A stretch of DNA of 64,000 bases from Bubalus kerabau. Taxonomy: Eukaryota > Chordata > Mammalia > Artiodactyla > Bovidae. Of this stretch, positions 34,705 through 45,799 are shown piece after piece. The stretch spans positions 40,201,001-40,265,000 of the forward strand of contig NC_073630.1 in the NCBI RefSeq assembly GCF_029407905.1, in the 5' to 3' direction. Both the position numbers and the translations under genes were made by a program. Positions within the stretch are counted from its first letter, which is position 1. Each line of letters opens with the position of its first letter. The notes under the pieces were generated by a model, which saw only the letters and a list, made by a program, of their open reading frames with translations, was not told the DNA's origin and did not search any database.

Positions 34705-35800
34705 ATCAATTAAGTCTTAGCTGATCTATTGTATCATTTAGGACCTCTGTTATATTGATTTTCTGTCTGGATGATCAGTCCACCCATGTCAGTGAGATGT
34801 CAAAGTCTCCTACTATTATTGTCCATTTCTCACTTTATGTCTGTTAGTATTTGTTTTACATATTTAGGTTCTCTTATATTGGGAGCACATGTGTTAATAA
34901 GTAAAATATTCTTTTCTTGTATAGATTTCTTTGTCATTATATAATAGAGTCTTTGTTTTTCTGTCTGGTCTTTGTCTTAAAGTCTATTTTGTCTTTATGA
35001 TTACTGCTATACTCTCTTGTCCAGTTCCTCTCACTTTCAGTGTATGTGAGTGGTTTTCACCCTGAAGTGAGTCTCTTGTAGGCAGTATATTTGTCCCTCC
35101 TACTCTCTTCTCTCCCCTTTGGTGACCATACATTTGTGTTCTGTCTCTGAGTCTGTTTCTGTTTTGTATATAGACTCATTTGTATTGTTTTTGAGATTCC
35201 ACCTGTACCTGATACCATATAATATTCATCTTTCTCTTGTTTTTTTATTTTTTATCCAGTCTGCCTCTCTATGTCTTTTGATCAGAGCATTTTGTTCATT
35301 GATAGTTCAAGTAATTATTTACAGGTATGTACTTACTGCCATTTTAATCATAGTTTTTCGTTCTCCTTTTTATTTTTCCTTTTGTACTTTGATGACTTTC
35401 TTTTGTAAAATGCTTAAATTTATTTCTTTTTGTTTTTTTGTGAATCTGTTATATGTTTTTGATTTGTGGTTACCATGAACTTCCAGTATGTTGACCTGTA
35501 ATTATATCTACTTTCTTTAAGACATATAAGTTTAAACATGTTCTAAAAGATCAACATTTTTATACTCCCTCCACCACATTTTGTGACTTTAAAGTCCTGG
35601 TTTACATCTTCATGCTTATCCTGTTATTGTTAATTGCAGTTATCATCATTTATATATATATATTTTTCTATATACTGGCTTAATTGATCTTCATTTCTTT
35701 TATGTATTTGTCTTTAATATTGTGATTTTCCCTCTTCTATAGATTCTTGCTTTTCTTATATATAGAGAAAACCCTTCAATGTTTCTTTTAAGATAGTTTT

Positions 35801-36636
35801 CAGTTTGGTTCAGTTCAGTTGCTCAGTCGTGTCTGATTCTTTGTGAACCCATGAATCGCAGGACGCCAGGCCTCCCTGTCCATCACCAACTCCCAGAGCC
35901 TACCCAAACTCATGTCCATCGAGTCGGTGATGCCATCCAGCCATCTCATCCTCTGTCGTCCCCTTCTCCTCCTGCACCCAATCCCTACCAGCATCGGGGT
36001 CTTTTCCAGTGAGTCAACTCTTCGCACGAGGTGGCCAAAGTATTGGAGTTTCAGCCTCAGCATCAGTCCTTCCAATGAACACTCAGGACTGATCTCCTTT
36101 AGGATGGACTGGTTGGATCTCCTTGCAGTCCAAGGGACTCTCAAGAGTCTTCCCCAACACCACTGTTCAAAAGCATCAATTCTTCGGTGCTCAGCTTTCT
36201 TTATAGTCCAACTCTCACATCCATACATGACCACTGGAAAAACCATAGCCTTGACTAGACAGACCTTTGTTGGCAAAGTAATGTCTCTGTTTTTGAATAT
36301 GCTATCTAGGTTGGTCATAACTTTCCTTCCAAGGAGTAAGCATCTTTTAATTTCATGGCTGCAATCACCATCTGCAGTGATTTTGGAGCCCCCAAAAATA
36401 AAGTCTGACACTGTTTCCACTGTTTCTCCCTCTATTTGCCATGAAGTGATGGGACTGGATGCCATGATCTTCATTTTCTGCATATTGAGCTTTAAGCCAA
36501 CTTTTTCACTCTCCTCTTTGACTTTCATCAAGAGGCTTTTTGGTTCCTCTTCACTTTCTTCCATAAGGGTGGTGTCATCTGCATATCTGAGGTTATTGAT
36601 ATTTCTCTCGGCAATCTTGATTCCAGCTTGTGCTTC
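35801..36636 (-). mobile_element. 5'-truncated BovB with 12-bp TSD in L1
   Basis: Minus-oriented BovB 3' part. The frame 36564-35815 (about 249 codons) is open from just after the YADD through the C-terminus. Perfect direct repeats taagatagtttt at 35789-35800 and 36637-36648 mark the insertion into the old L1. Truncation falls within a few bases of the same element position as the copy ending at 33842. Confidence 0.95.
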
Positions 36637-38938
36637 TAAGATAGTTTTAGTATTAGTGAATTCTTTTTAGTTTTGCTTGTCTGAGAAATTCTTTATCTCT
36701 CCTTCTATTCTAAATGATAATCTTTCCCAGTAGAATGTTCTAGATTGCAGATTTTGCCCTTGCAGGACTTTGTATATCTTGCCACTCCTTTATGTCTGCA
36801 CAGTTTCTGCAGATAAATCAGCTGATAGCTTTATGGGGATGCCCTTGTAACTGACTCTTTGTTTGGCTCTTGCTGCCATTAACATTTTAATTATGATATA
36901 TCTTGGCCTGAGTAAGTTTGGGTACATCTCTTTTGGGACCCTCTGCTTCATGGACCTGGATATCTGTTTCCTTCTTTAGGTTTGGGAATTTCTTAATTTC
37001 TTTAAATACACTTTCAATCCTCTTCTCTCTTATTCTGTAATGTCTATTATGTGTAGACTGACACAGTTTATATTATTGTATAGATCTTATATGTTGCTTT
37101 CAATTCATTTGTCTTCCTTTCTGATGTTCTGATTGAGTGATTTCCATTATTTTGCCTTCCAGATCACTTAGTCATTCTTTTGTGTCATTTAGTCTGATGT
37201 TCACTGTCTCTGGATCGTCTTTTATCTTAGCAATTAAACTGTCAGTTTTGATTGGTTTATTTTTATAGTTTTTAGTTCCTTTTTACAGTAGTCTGTGTTC
37301 CAATCAACAATCTTTTTATATTCAGTGAGCATTTTCATTACTTTCTTTTTTATCTTGTTGTCTAGTACGCTGATAAACTCTTCCATTTGTTCTCAGGGGA
37401 TTTCTCTGGGCTTTTCAGTTGGAGTCGTTCCTCTGTGTTTTCGTTTTACTTGAATTTCTCTGTCTCTATGAACTTAGGAAAAACAGTTATCTGCTGTGGT
37501 TTTGAAACATTGTTTTTATGTGGGAGAGTCTCTGTGTAGATGTCTAATGTTTTTGGTATGAGGGCTGGTTTTGGTATGTATGCCAGCCACGCCTTTCCTC
37601 AGGATATGCTGGCTGTTAAACTCTTGATAGGGAGTGTGGATATTGTTGTAGTGTCTAGAGCCTGTGTTAGACGTGAAGCGAGGCTTCCTCTCTGCCCTGT
37701 CAGGGCCAGGGTCTGCTCCCCAGGTGTTGGAGTAAAAGTGGCGAAGTTTGGGACTGATGAGTTCTATTGCCCTTGCGTGATGAGGCTCGGTGTCCTGCCT
37801 CAGAGGAGGTGATTGCTGAAGCAGTGAGGCCTGTGCAGTCAGAGGGGGCCTGTGCACCACCTCTGTAGGTGTCTGCAGTTCTGCTCAGAAGTGGCCCAAG
37901 GTCACATCTCTTTCTGTGTTTGTCCCAGATCTAGTTAGTGCATGGTGTTGAGTAGAGTAGGGCTGGGGCTGGGGTTGTTCGTAGCTCCAGGAACTACTGT
38001 AGCTGTTCTGTGTAAGATCTGGGCTGCTTCTTTGGCACTTTCTCTCAGAACCTGTCTATACCAGTTCTAGTGCTAAACTGTGGTGTGGAGTGGAAGACCC
38101 AGGGAGCTCCCCGTGAGAGTGGAACTGCTGCCTACTTCTGAGCATGCTCACAGGGGCCATCATCACCTCATTCAGACAGTACCTCAGGCCCTCCAGCTGT
38201 CTCTCTGCAACTAGATGTGTTCTCCCGGGGCTCTCTGCCTGCGATTCAGCACTTGGCTGCCAAGTGCTTTTGTGGCAGTGTTCCTGCATATACTGATGTT
38301 GACCACTGAGGCCCCACCTACCGCCAGGTGTGCGCACTGACAGTGGCTCCCTTGGCTCCACCTGGATCATTCCGCAGGCGCCCCCGTCTGTCTCTGCATG
38401 GCTAGACCAGATCTTTGCCCAGATCTCATGGGATCTCATGCCAGGCTGTAGCGTGGAGGGAGCAGGGCTAGGATGTTTGCCCCCCTTTGGATTGGTAAGT
38501 GTATCAGGGTGGCAGCTACCAGAGCAAGGCTCTCTCTGCCTTGATTGTTTGCAAGCCAGCACATGAGCACCTCTTACAAGTAGAATCCAGGCTTCTCTAG
38601 CCCTGTCTGTCTCGGGGCATTTCTTAGCAGGCAAGGGAACTTGTCTCCTCTGTGCAGGATCTTAGGACTGGGATGCCCAGATTGTGGCTCCACCTGCTCT
38701 CTCCCCCATGTGGGAGTCCACCCATGTGGGCCTTCTCTACCTTACAGATCTCCACAAGAGACACAGGAATCAACCCAATGCCATTTATCCCCTATCCTAC
38801 CTGATTATTGATCTTTATTGAAACTCTGGTGGTACAAGAGTACCTCTGTCAGCTTCCAGTTAGTTTTCCATGAAATTTTTTTCACATGTAGAAGTGATAT
38901 TTTTGTTGGGGGAGGTAAGCTCCACGTCCTCCTACTGT

Positions 38939-38946
38939 GCCATCTT
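38939..38946 (-). promoter_or_regulatory. YY1-like site at the L1 5' end
   Basis: The minus strand reads AAGATGGC, about 12 nt inside the predicted 5' end of the old L1. A YY1 site at this place is a known feature of L1 5' UTRs (established for primate L1), so it supports a full-length 5' terminus. Confidence 0.6.
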
Positions 38947-38959
38947 GATTTCCACCATA

Positions 38960-41117
38960 CCCCACTCCTTTCTATTCTGACACTATAAGGTCATGGGCTT
39001 ACCCTGTGTAGTATTTTGACTTCTGCCTACTTTTCAGTCTGAATAAAGAGCGCCCATTTGCAAATTTCCAAAAGAAAGATAGTTGGAGATAATTGGCTCC
39101 AAAGCTAACTAGTTGGTAAAATACTGCAAGGAACTTTGACTCCTTGATGAAATGAAGCAAATTTTCATCTCAGAAGGAAGGAATAATGTCAAAGAACTAC
39201 ATTTTGGGCTTGGCAGAAGTAGTATTGCAGAAATAAAGGACATCTTACCAGTTTTAGGAAAAACATCAGTTAGCTTTGCTATATTTTTACCTCCTTGCCA
39301 CAGAGAATCACACACGGAGATTACCATGACTGTATGTACTCATTGTAGATTTGAATATGTTAGCTAAGCAAAAAGATAAGTAAAAATTGCTCAAAGGATC
39401 ATCTCCCAAAGTAATCAGTGTTAGCATTTCTGTGTGTATGTTTCTATATAAATATAAATGCACACACACCATTCATTTATATAAAGTATACACTTTACAC
39501 AGAGAGATGAGATCATACTATATATACTATTTTGTAAGTACTTCAAAAATTGAAAACTGTTTAAAATTTTCTCATTTCATGAGATGAGATTTTAATGAGA
39601 TCATTAAGAAATTTTTAAAAATTATATTGAGCAGTCATTACAGATAACTTAGAAAATATAAAAAAGCATGAAGAAAAATTTAAAGATTCATAATCCCACC
39701 AACTGAACATAATTGCTGTGATGTTTACATATGGTTCTTCCAGTTTAAGTATATGTGTATGTATATATTTTCATATATTCCTTTGTATATTTATGTGTGT
39801 GTATGTATACACATCTTGTGTGTATACAAATACATAAGTGTGTATATGTGTATATTCATATAGGTTTGTGTGTGTACTGTAGATACCCACATGCATATCT
39901 TCATTTGATTATATTTATATTTTAGAAAGCTTCATTTGAGACCAAATATAGGAAAGATTTGAGGGACACATCTGGAAGAGAAGGCTAATTAAATATTACT
40001 GTGATCTTGGTGAGAAATGAGGACTGAAAGTAAGATGATGAAAATGAGGTTGGAGAAAAGATAACCACAGGTATGTGGGAACGCCCTGGTGGTGTCAGAG
40101 AGTAGAATAGCAAACAAGACAGCAGATAACAGCTGTACCAGATGGGTATGTATTTCCCAAGGGCAGCAGGGCACAGCATTCTCTTCTCAGTTAGCTCATC
40201 TGTATGGAAGACCAACCTTTGAAATACAGATAAAGTCCCTAAACAGTATCAGTCAATCAGACATTGACATTTGCCCCCAATGAATGTTTTTACCCTTTTC
40301 AACAGGAATTTTCTTCTTGTATCATCTCCCTGTTAAGAAAACAGGTTAACTGAAATAGAATCACTCTCTTTAATAACTTAAATTGCTTTTTTTTTTCTTT
40401 TTTGAATTCATTCATTCTTCCCTCCATTCATCCTTCTATAACCATAAGTTGTATAAGTCAATTTATGAAGTTTAACTAAAATGTGAATTCCTTTTGGTCT
40501 TAATCTTTCACTGGGAGTTTTTTATTTTCCTGTGCCTGCATAAAAATCTAGGCAGTCTCATGATTTTTCTGACCGTTTAAGTAATAAAATGTTCTATCAG
40601 GGCCTCCAAGTTGCCCAACTATAGGGGACACCATTTGCATTGTAATCTTTGTAAATGTGTCTCCCCAACTCGAATAGATAATAATGGGAATGCTGCCATT
40701 GGAGTTTTGCAACATGGCCTTGAGTCCTAAGGTCACTTTAATATCAAAATCATAGTTTTAATTCAGTATTTAGATATGTTTCATCTCATATGTTGAAGAA
40801 TACGTTACTTTTCATTCAGTTAGGACTTTTCCTCCCCACCCCGCCTTCATTCTAGGGCCTGGCAGGAGACACACTAGCAGTCTTCAGGAAAGAGTATACT
40901 GTAAACCTTCTTGCTCAGTCCTTAGGGCTGTGCAGTTGGGAGGAGGGCTAGAGGCGGCCCCTCTGATTGACCTGGCCCTCAGTCTAACTCTCCACTCATA
41001 GCAGTGCCTCATCTTCAGTCGGTTCCTCCCAGTGCCCCTGGGATTCTGCCTTGTGGCAGTTATCACAAAACCCCTTACTCCTAGGTTGGCTTCCACCCTC
41101 TCAGACTCTCCTGTTGG
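38960..41117. other. Intergenic, no gene recognised
   Basis: AT-rich unique sequence. Open frames of 60-76 codons lack motifs. The block around 39640-39740 resembles an ancient mammalian repeat that I cannot name. The microsatellite-like tract is annotated separately. Confidence 0.4.
39738..39890. repeat. TATG/TGTA-rich microsatellite-like tract
   Basis: Imperfect alternating tatgtgtatgtatat and tgtgtgtatgtatacac runs over about 150 bp, a purine-pyrimidine alternating low-complexity region. Confidence 0.75.
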
Positions 41118-41329
41118 AAAGTGAAAGTGAAGTCGCTCAGTCGTGTCCAACTCTTTGTGACCCGTGGATTGTAGCCCACCAAGCTCCTCCGTCCATGGGA
41201 TTCTCCAGGCAAGAAGACTGGAGTGGGTTGCCATTTTCTTCTCCAGGGGATCTTCCCGACCCAGGGATCGAACCCAAGTCTCCCACATTGCAGGCAGACA
41301 CTTTAACCTCTGCACCACCAGGGAAGCCC
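41118..41329 (-). mobile_element. Bov-tA SINE
   Basis: Reverse orientation: gaagtcgctcagtcgtgtcc, then gggatcgaacccaagtctcc (B-box complement), ending ccaccagggaagccc at the tRNA-like head. Confidence 0.92.
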
Positions 41330-41399
41330 TTAAATATGAGAATACAGTCTCTCAGAAAACCTCCTATAGAGACACAGAACTTCAGATCCAAGTACTAAC

Positions 41400-41981
41400 A
41401 TCAAAGATTTCAAAGGGAGGAAAGGAAGCCGGGTTGAAAGAAGAAGGGGGAGGGGCGAAGGGGTGGCCTTACAGTCTCCTGCCACCTACAGATACCCAGG
41501 CATTATGGGACTTTTCCCTGGGCCTCCAGAGAAGGGAGGACTGGAACTCGGCCTTACCAGAAATCAGACCAGACTAGAACCAGAATTCGAGTTCTCTGCC
41601 AAGAGGAGGTGATCAGTCTCCAATCCTCAGCTCAGGCTGAGGGCCCTTCAACCAGATTCCTACGTCCAGGACCGGGGGACTAGAAAAATGGGGAAGGATA
41701 GGAAGGGTTAAGGAGAGGAAAGAGAGAGGGAAGGGAAGAGAGGTCAATAAAGTCTCTTGTTCCTTACCCGGTCAGGGCACTCTGGCCAGTTGTCCACGTC
41801 AGGAGGAGACCAGGGACAAAAGGGTCCCAGTTGTGGCCACTGGGTCTGGTCCATTGGCAGGCAAGCTGGCCCCTGAGTACCCCGAGTGATCAGGATGTCA
41901 GTCTCAGCAAAGAAGAGTCCCCAACAGAGTCTCCATTTGTTGCAGGAAGGCGGACCCCTTCCAGGGCCTAAAACTGGCTCT
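41400..41981 (-). mobile_element. Possible ERV internal leader
   Basis: GC- and purine-rich sequence directly downstream (in minus sense) of the LTR at 41982-42368. It fits the untranslated leader of a class I ERV whose remaining body is deleted. No gag reading frame is recognisable and no clear tRNA primer-binding site was identified. It also carries caataaagtctcttg on the plus strand, discussed as a finding. Confidence 0.4.
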
Positions 41982-42368
41982 TGTCTAACACTCGGAAATG
42001 AATTGTCCGAGGAGACACATATGCTGACAAAGCAAGAGACTTTATTGGGAAAGGGCACCGGGTGGAGAGAAGTTGGGTAAGGGAACCCAGGAGAACTGCT
42101 CTACCGCGTGCTTGCAATGAGAGGATACCTTTTTAAATGACCCCGGGCAGATATTTATACCACTAGTTTTCATCTAGTCCCTAGAATTCCCATACTTCTG
42201 ACCCATTGCTAGAGGAGAGGCCAGGACCTTCTGAGCCACCCATGTGTGTCTGCTCTCCTAGCTTGCTATAGCAGGTACAGGTGAGGGTCAGACATTACCT
42301 TGTGCTTGTCAGTTGGGACTGGGATGCAGCGAAGCTGCTGAGGCAGTCACCCTGAGTGCAAGATTACA
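41982..42368 (-). mobile_element. Class I (gammaretrovirus-like) ERV LTR
   Basis: Minus-strand LTR of about 387 bp with TGT...ACA ends. A TATA box TATAAATA lies at 42159-42152 and the polyadenylation signal AATAAA at 42046-42041, about 110 bp downstream. That TATA-R-polyA-U5 order and spacing is typical of gammaretroviral LTRs. Boundaries are approximate because no target-site duplication was verified. Confidence 0.65.
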
Positions 42369-42618
42369 GCGGGTGCCAAAAAACTTAGCAATTAAGATAA
42401 ACTATTGTAATGAAATATTTTAAAAATAAATATTAATGCAAAAAACCATGATGAGCAAGGTATCAAAACTATGACTAAAGACAGGATTAGAGCACAAGAT
42501 GTTCAGTGAGTGCTGTGACTGTTTGAGGTGCATCACAAACAGCCCTCATCATTGTTCTCCCAAAACGCATCTTCTTTCCAGTGAAGTAATCCTCAAAAAA
42601 TTCTCTCAATTGGCACTC

Positions 42619-42845
42619 TCATGCGAAGAGTTGACTCATTGGAAAAGACTCTGATGCTGGGAGGGATTGGGGGCAGGAGGAGAAGGGGACAACAGAGGAT
42701 GAGATGGCTGGATGGCATCACTGACTCGATGGATGTGAGTCTGAGTGAACTCCGGGAGTTGGTAATGGACAGGGAGGCCTGGCGTGCTGTGATTCATGGG
42801 GTCGCAAAGAGTCGGACACGACTGAGCGACTGATCTGATCTGATT
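42619..42845 (+). mobile_element. Very short BovB 3' end
   Basis: Only the last 70 codons or so (MRRVDSLEKTLMLGGIGG to the terminal KSRTRLSD) and the tail. The tail is a gatct/gatctgat pentanucleotide repeat instead of the ACTGA type seen in several other copies, pointing to a different source subfamily. Confidence 0.93.
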
Positions 42846-43041
42846 ATATCTATGTTGAAATTTAGGCTCTGTGTTCCAACAGCTCATTTTGAAATGTTTG
42901 TTTTTTTTGTATTGTTGCATCAGTCAAAATTTCCAGTTTAAATTATATCCATCTAGCTATTCATTTAATGGGGTTGTGTATGAAAGAGGATAAAGACACT
43001 CTTCAAATGCTAATGCTTAATTCATTTTAAGAGATGATTAA

Positions 43042-43165
43042 AGGGCTTCCCTGGTGGCTCAGATGGTAAAGCGTCTGCTTCCAATTTGGGAGACCCGGGT
43101 TCAATCCCTGGGTCAGGAAGATCCTCTGGAGAAGGAAGTGGCAACCCACTCTAGTTGCGATCTCA
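43042..43165 (+). mobile_element. 3'-shortened Bov-tA SINE
   Basis: An intact tRNA-like head (ggcttccctggtggctcaga, gttcaatccctgggtc) but only the first part of the Bov-A unit, stopping near ggcaacccactctagttgc. Confidence 0.85.
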
Positions 43166-43472
43166 CTTTGACTTTCCAAACTAATGACTGTTAGATGGAA
43201 ATGTTTATACTTACAAAGGGTATACTAATTGGTCTGCCTCACAAGTAGGCCTTGAGATTGATATATAAAATTAAAAGGAGCCACAATGCATTCCACTTTC
43301 CTGTCACTTGAAACATTGTCATGTTACCAGCTCCTCTATTCTGCTCACCTGTGTAGTCAGCCCACTAAGCTGTTCTGAATCAGCTCATTCCACAGTGTCT
43401 GATCAGTTTGTCAGTGTAAAAAGAGATCTTCAGAAATGGAATGATGAGTCTGATCCTGTTCGGAGTAAAATT

Positions 43473-44496
43473 CAGTTCAGTCGCTCAGTCATGTCCGACT
43501 CTTTGGGACCCCATGGACTGCAGCACACCAGGCTTCCCTGTCCATCACCACCTCCCAGAGCTTGCTCAAACTCCTGTCCATTGAGTTGGTGATGTCATCC
43601 AACCATTACATTCTCTGTCGTCCCCTTCTCCTCCTCCTTTCAATCTTTCCCAGCATCACAGTCTTTTCCAGTGAGTCAGTTCTTCGCATCCGGTGGCCAA
43701 AGTATTGGAGTTTCAGCTTCAACATCAGTCCTTCCAATGAATATTCAGGACTGATTTCCTTTAGGATGGACTGGTTGGATCTCCTGGCAGTCCAAGGGAC
43801 TCTCAAGAGTCTTCTCCAACACCGCAGTTCAAAAGCATCAATTCTTCGGCACTCAGCTTTCTTTATAGTCCAACTCTCACATCCATACATCACTACTGGA
43901 AAAACCATAGCTTTGACTAGACGGACCTTTGTTGGCAAAGTAATGTCTCTGCTTTTTAATATGCTGTGCAGGTTGGTTGTAACTTTCCTTCCAAGGAGCA
44001 AGCATCTTTTAATTTCATGGCTGCAGTCACCATCTGCAGTGATTTTGGAGCCCAGGAAAACAAAGTCTCTCACTGTTTCTATTGTTTCCCCATCTATTTG
44101 CCATGAAGTGATGGGGTCAGATGCCATGATCTTAGTTTTTTGAATGTTGAGTTTTAAGCCAACTTTTTTATTCTCCTCTTAGACTTTCATCAAGAAGCTC
44201 TTTAGTTCCTCTTCACTTTCTGCCATGAGGGTGGTTGTCATCTGCATATCTGAGGTTATTGATATTTCTCCCAGCAATCTTGATTCCACTTTGTGTTTCA
44301 TCCAGCCTGGCATTTAGCATCATGTACTCTGCATGTAAGTTAAATAAGCAGGGTGACAGTATACAGCCTTGACGTACTCCTTTCCCAATTTGGAACCAGT
44401 CCATTGTTCCATGTCTGGTTCTAACTGTTGCTTCTTGACCTGCATACAGATTTCTCAGGAGGCAGAGAAGGTGGTCTGGTATTCCCATCTCTTTGT
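43473..44496 (-). mobile_element. 5'-truncated BovB (RT palm to 3' end)
   Basis: Minus-oriented, truncated at the MGIPDHL block. Frames 44488-44213 and 44127-43606 together cover the RT palm to C-terminus, separated by a frameshift next to the YADD (YADDNHPHG at the break) and a stop. Flanks cggagtaaaatt (43461-43472) and cagagaaaaatt (44497-44508) match at 10 of 12 bases and are probably the target-site duplication. Confidence 0.93.
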
Positions 44497-44530
44497 CAGA
44501 GAAAAATTAATGGTCCTCAAGGTATCTGAT

Positions 44531-44806
44531 CGGAGAAGGCAATGGCACCCCACTCCACTACTCTTGCCTGGAAAATCCCATGGATGGAGGAGCCTGGTAG
44601 GCGGCAGTCTATGGGGTCCCTAAGAGTCAGATACGACTGAGCGACTTCACTTTCACTTTTCACTTTCATGCACTGGAGAAGGAAATGGCAACCCACTCCA
44701 GTGTTCTTGCCTGGAGAATCCCAGGGACGGGGGACCCTGGTGGGCTGCCATGTATGGGGTCGCACAGAGTTGGACATGACTGAAGCGACTTAGCAGCAGC
44801 AGCAGC
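44531..44806 (+). mobile_element. Bov-A2 SINE
   Basis: Two Bov-A units and an (AGC)n tail. Flanks aaggtatctgat (44519-44530) and aaagtatctgat (44807-44818) match at 11 of 12 bases and are the target-site duplication. Confidence 0.93.
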
Positions 44807-45138
44807 AAAGTATCTGATTGTCAGTTTCTTTGTAAATTGTGTTTTTATTACCCTTCAGCTGCCTTAGAGGTAGTTGTTAGCTAAGGATGAAGTCAAACTT
44901 TGTATCAAGGAGTGCAGATAATGCATATCAATATAAGCATTGAGTTTTTTTAAGTTTATTTTCAAGCTGATGTATTAAAGGGGTAATTTAATCCATAAAC
45001 ATTTGTTATGTAAAGCTAACTTCCTCCATAGCAGTTGGCGCCAGTGATTTTGAGTGGTGAAAGATAATTCTCTGAAATCAATTCAAGCACCTTCTGCCTA
45101 TTTGTGTAACCAGGTACAGATTAGTGAGTTTCTTTCTT

Positions 45139-45799
45139 TTTAAAAAAAAATTTTAATGTATTTATTTTAATTAGAGGCTAATTACTTTACGATATTGTAT
45201 TGGTTTTGCCATACATCAACATGAATCCACCACCATGTTCCCCATCCTGAACCCCCCTCCCTCCTCCCTCCCTGTACCATCCTTCTGGGTCATCCCAGTG
45301 CACCAGCCCCAAGCATCCTGTATCCTGCATCGAACTTGGACTGGCGATTTGTTTCTTATATGATATTATACATGTTTCAATGCCATTCTCCCAAATCATC
45401 CCATCCTCTCCCTCTCCCACAGAGTCCAAAAGACTGTTCTATACATCTGTGTCTCTTTTGCTTTCTCGCATACAGGGTTATCGTTACCATCTTTCTAAAT
45501 TCCATATATATGCATTAGTATACTATATTGGTGTTTTTCTTTCTGGCTTACTTCACTCTGTATAATAGGCTCCAGTTTCATCCACCTCATTAGAACTGAT
45601 TCAAATGTGTTCTTTTTAATGGCTGAGTAATACTCCATTGTGTATATGTACCACAGCTTTCTTATCCATTCATCTGCTGACGGACATCTAGGTTGCTTCC
45701 ATGTCCTGGCTATTATAAACAGTGCTGCGATGAACATTGGGGTACACATGTCTCTTTCAATTCTGGTTTCCTCGGTGTGTATGCCCAGCAGTGGGACTG
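45139..45799 (-). mobile_element. L1 3' half of a 5'-inverted (twin-primed) insertion
   Basis: Minus-oriented L1 3' UTR and the end of ORF2. The frame 45881-45495 includes the PLLGIHTEETRIERD and YYSAIKK blocks, with its first codons beyond the junction. At about 45800 the sequence switches to plus-oriented L1. See the adjoining entry for the inverted half. Confidence 0.93.

Larger units (their letters stand above)
32597..38958 (-). mobile_element. Old, nearly full-length L1 (host of several insertions)
   Basis: A minus-oriented L1 from its 3' end (tagttgatttacagtactgt at about 32620) through ORF2 fragments (33843-34240 C-terminal half, 34250-35780 endonuclease side). ORF1-like sequence follows at 36650-37500 and a GC-rich 5' UTR at 37500-38958. 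About 2 kb is later insertion (two BovB, two SINEs). What remains is about 4.4 kb, so internal deletions exist. No intact frame survives. Confidence 0.75.
42369..43472. other. Intergenic with small repeat insertions
   Basis: Between the LTR and the BovB at 43473 no gene is recognised. The only recognised items are the BovB 3' end and the SINE fragment annotated separately. Confidence 0.4.

Noticed and set aside
38056..38634. 192-codon open frame in GC-rich sequence
   Set aside because: It lies in the sense strand of an L1 5' UTR, where GC richness lowers stop frequency; no domain is recognisable.
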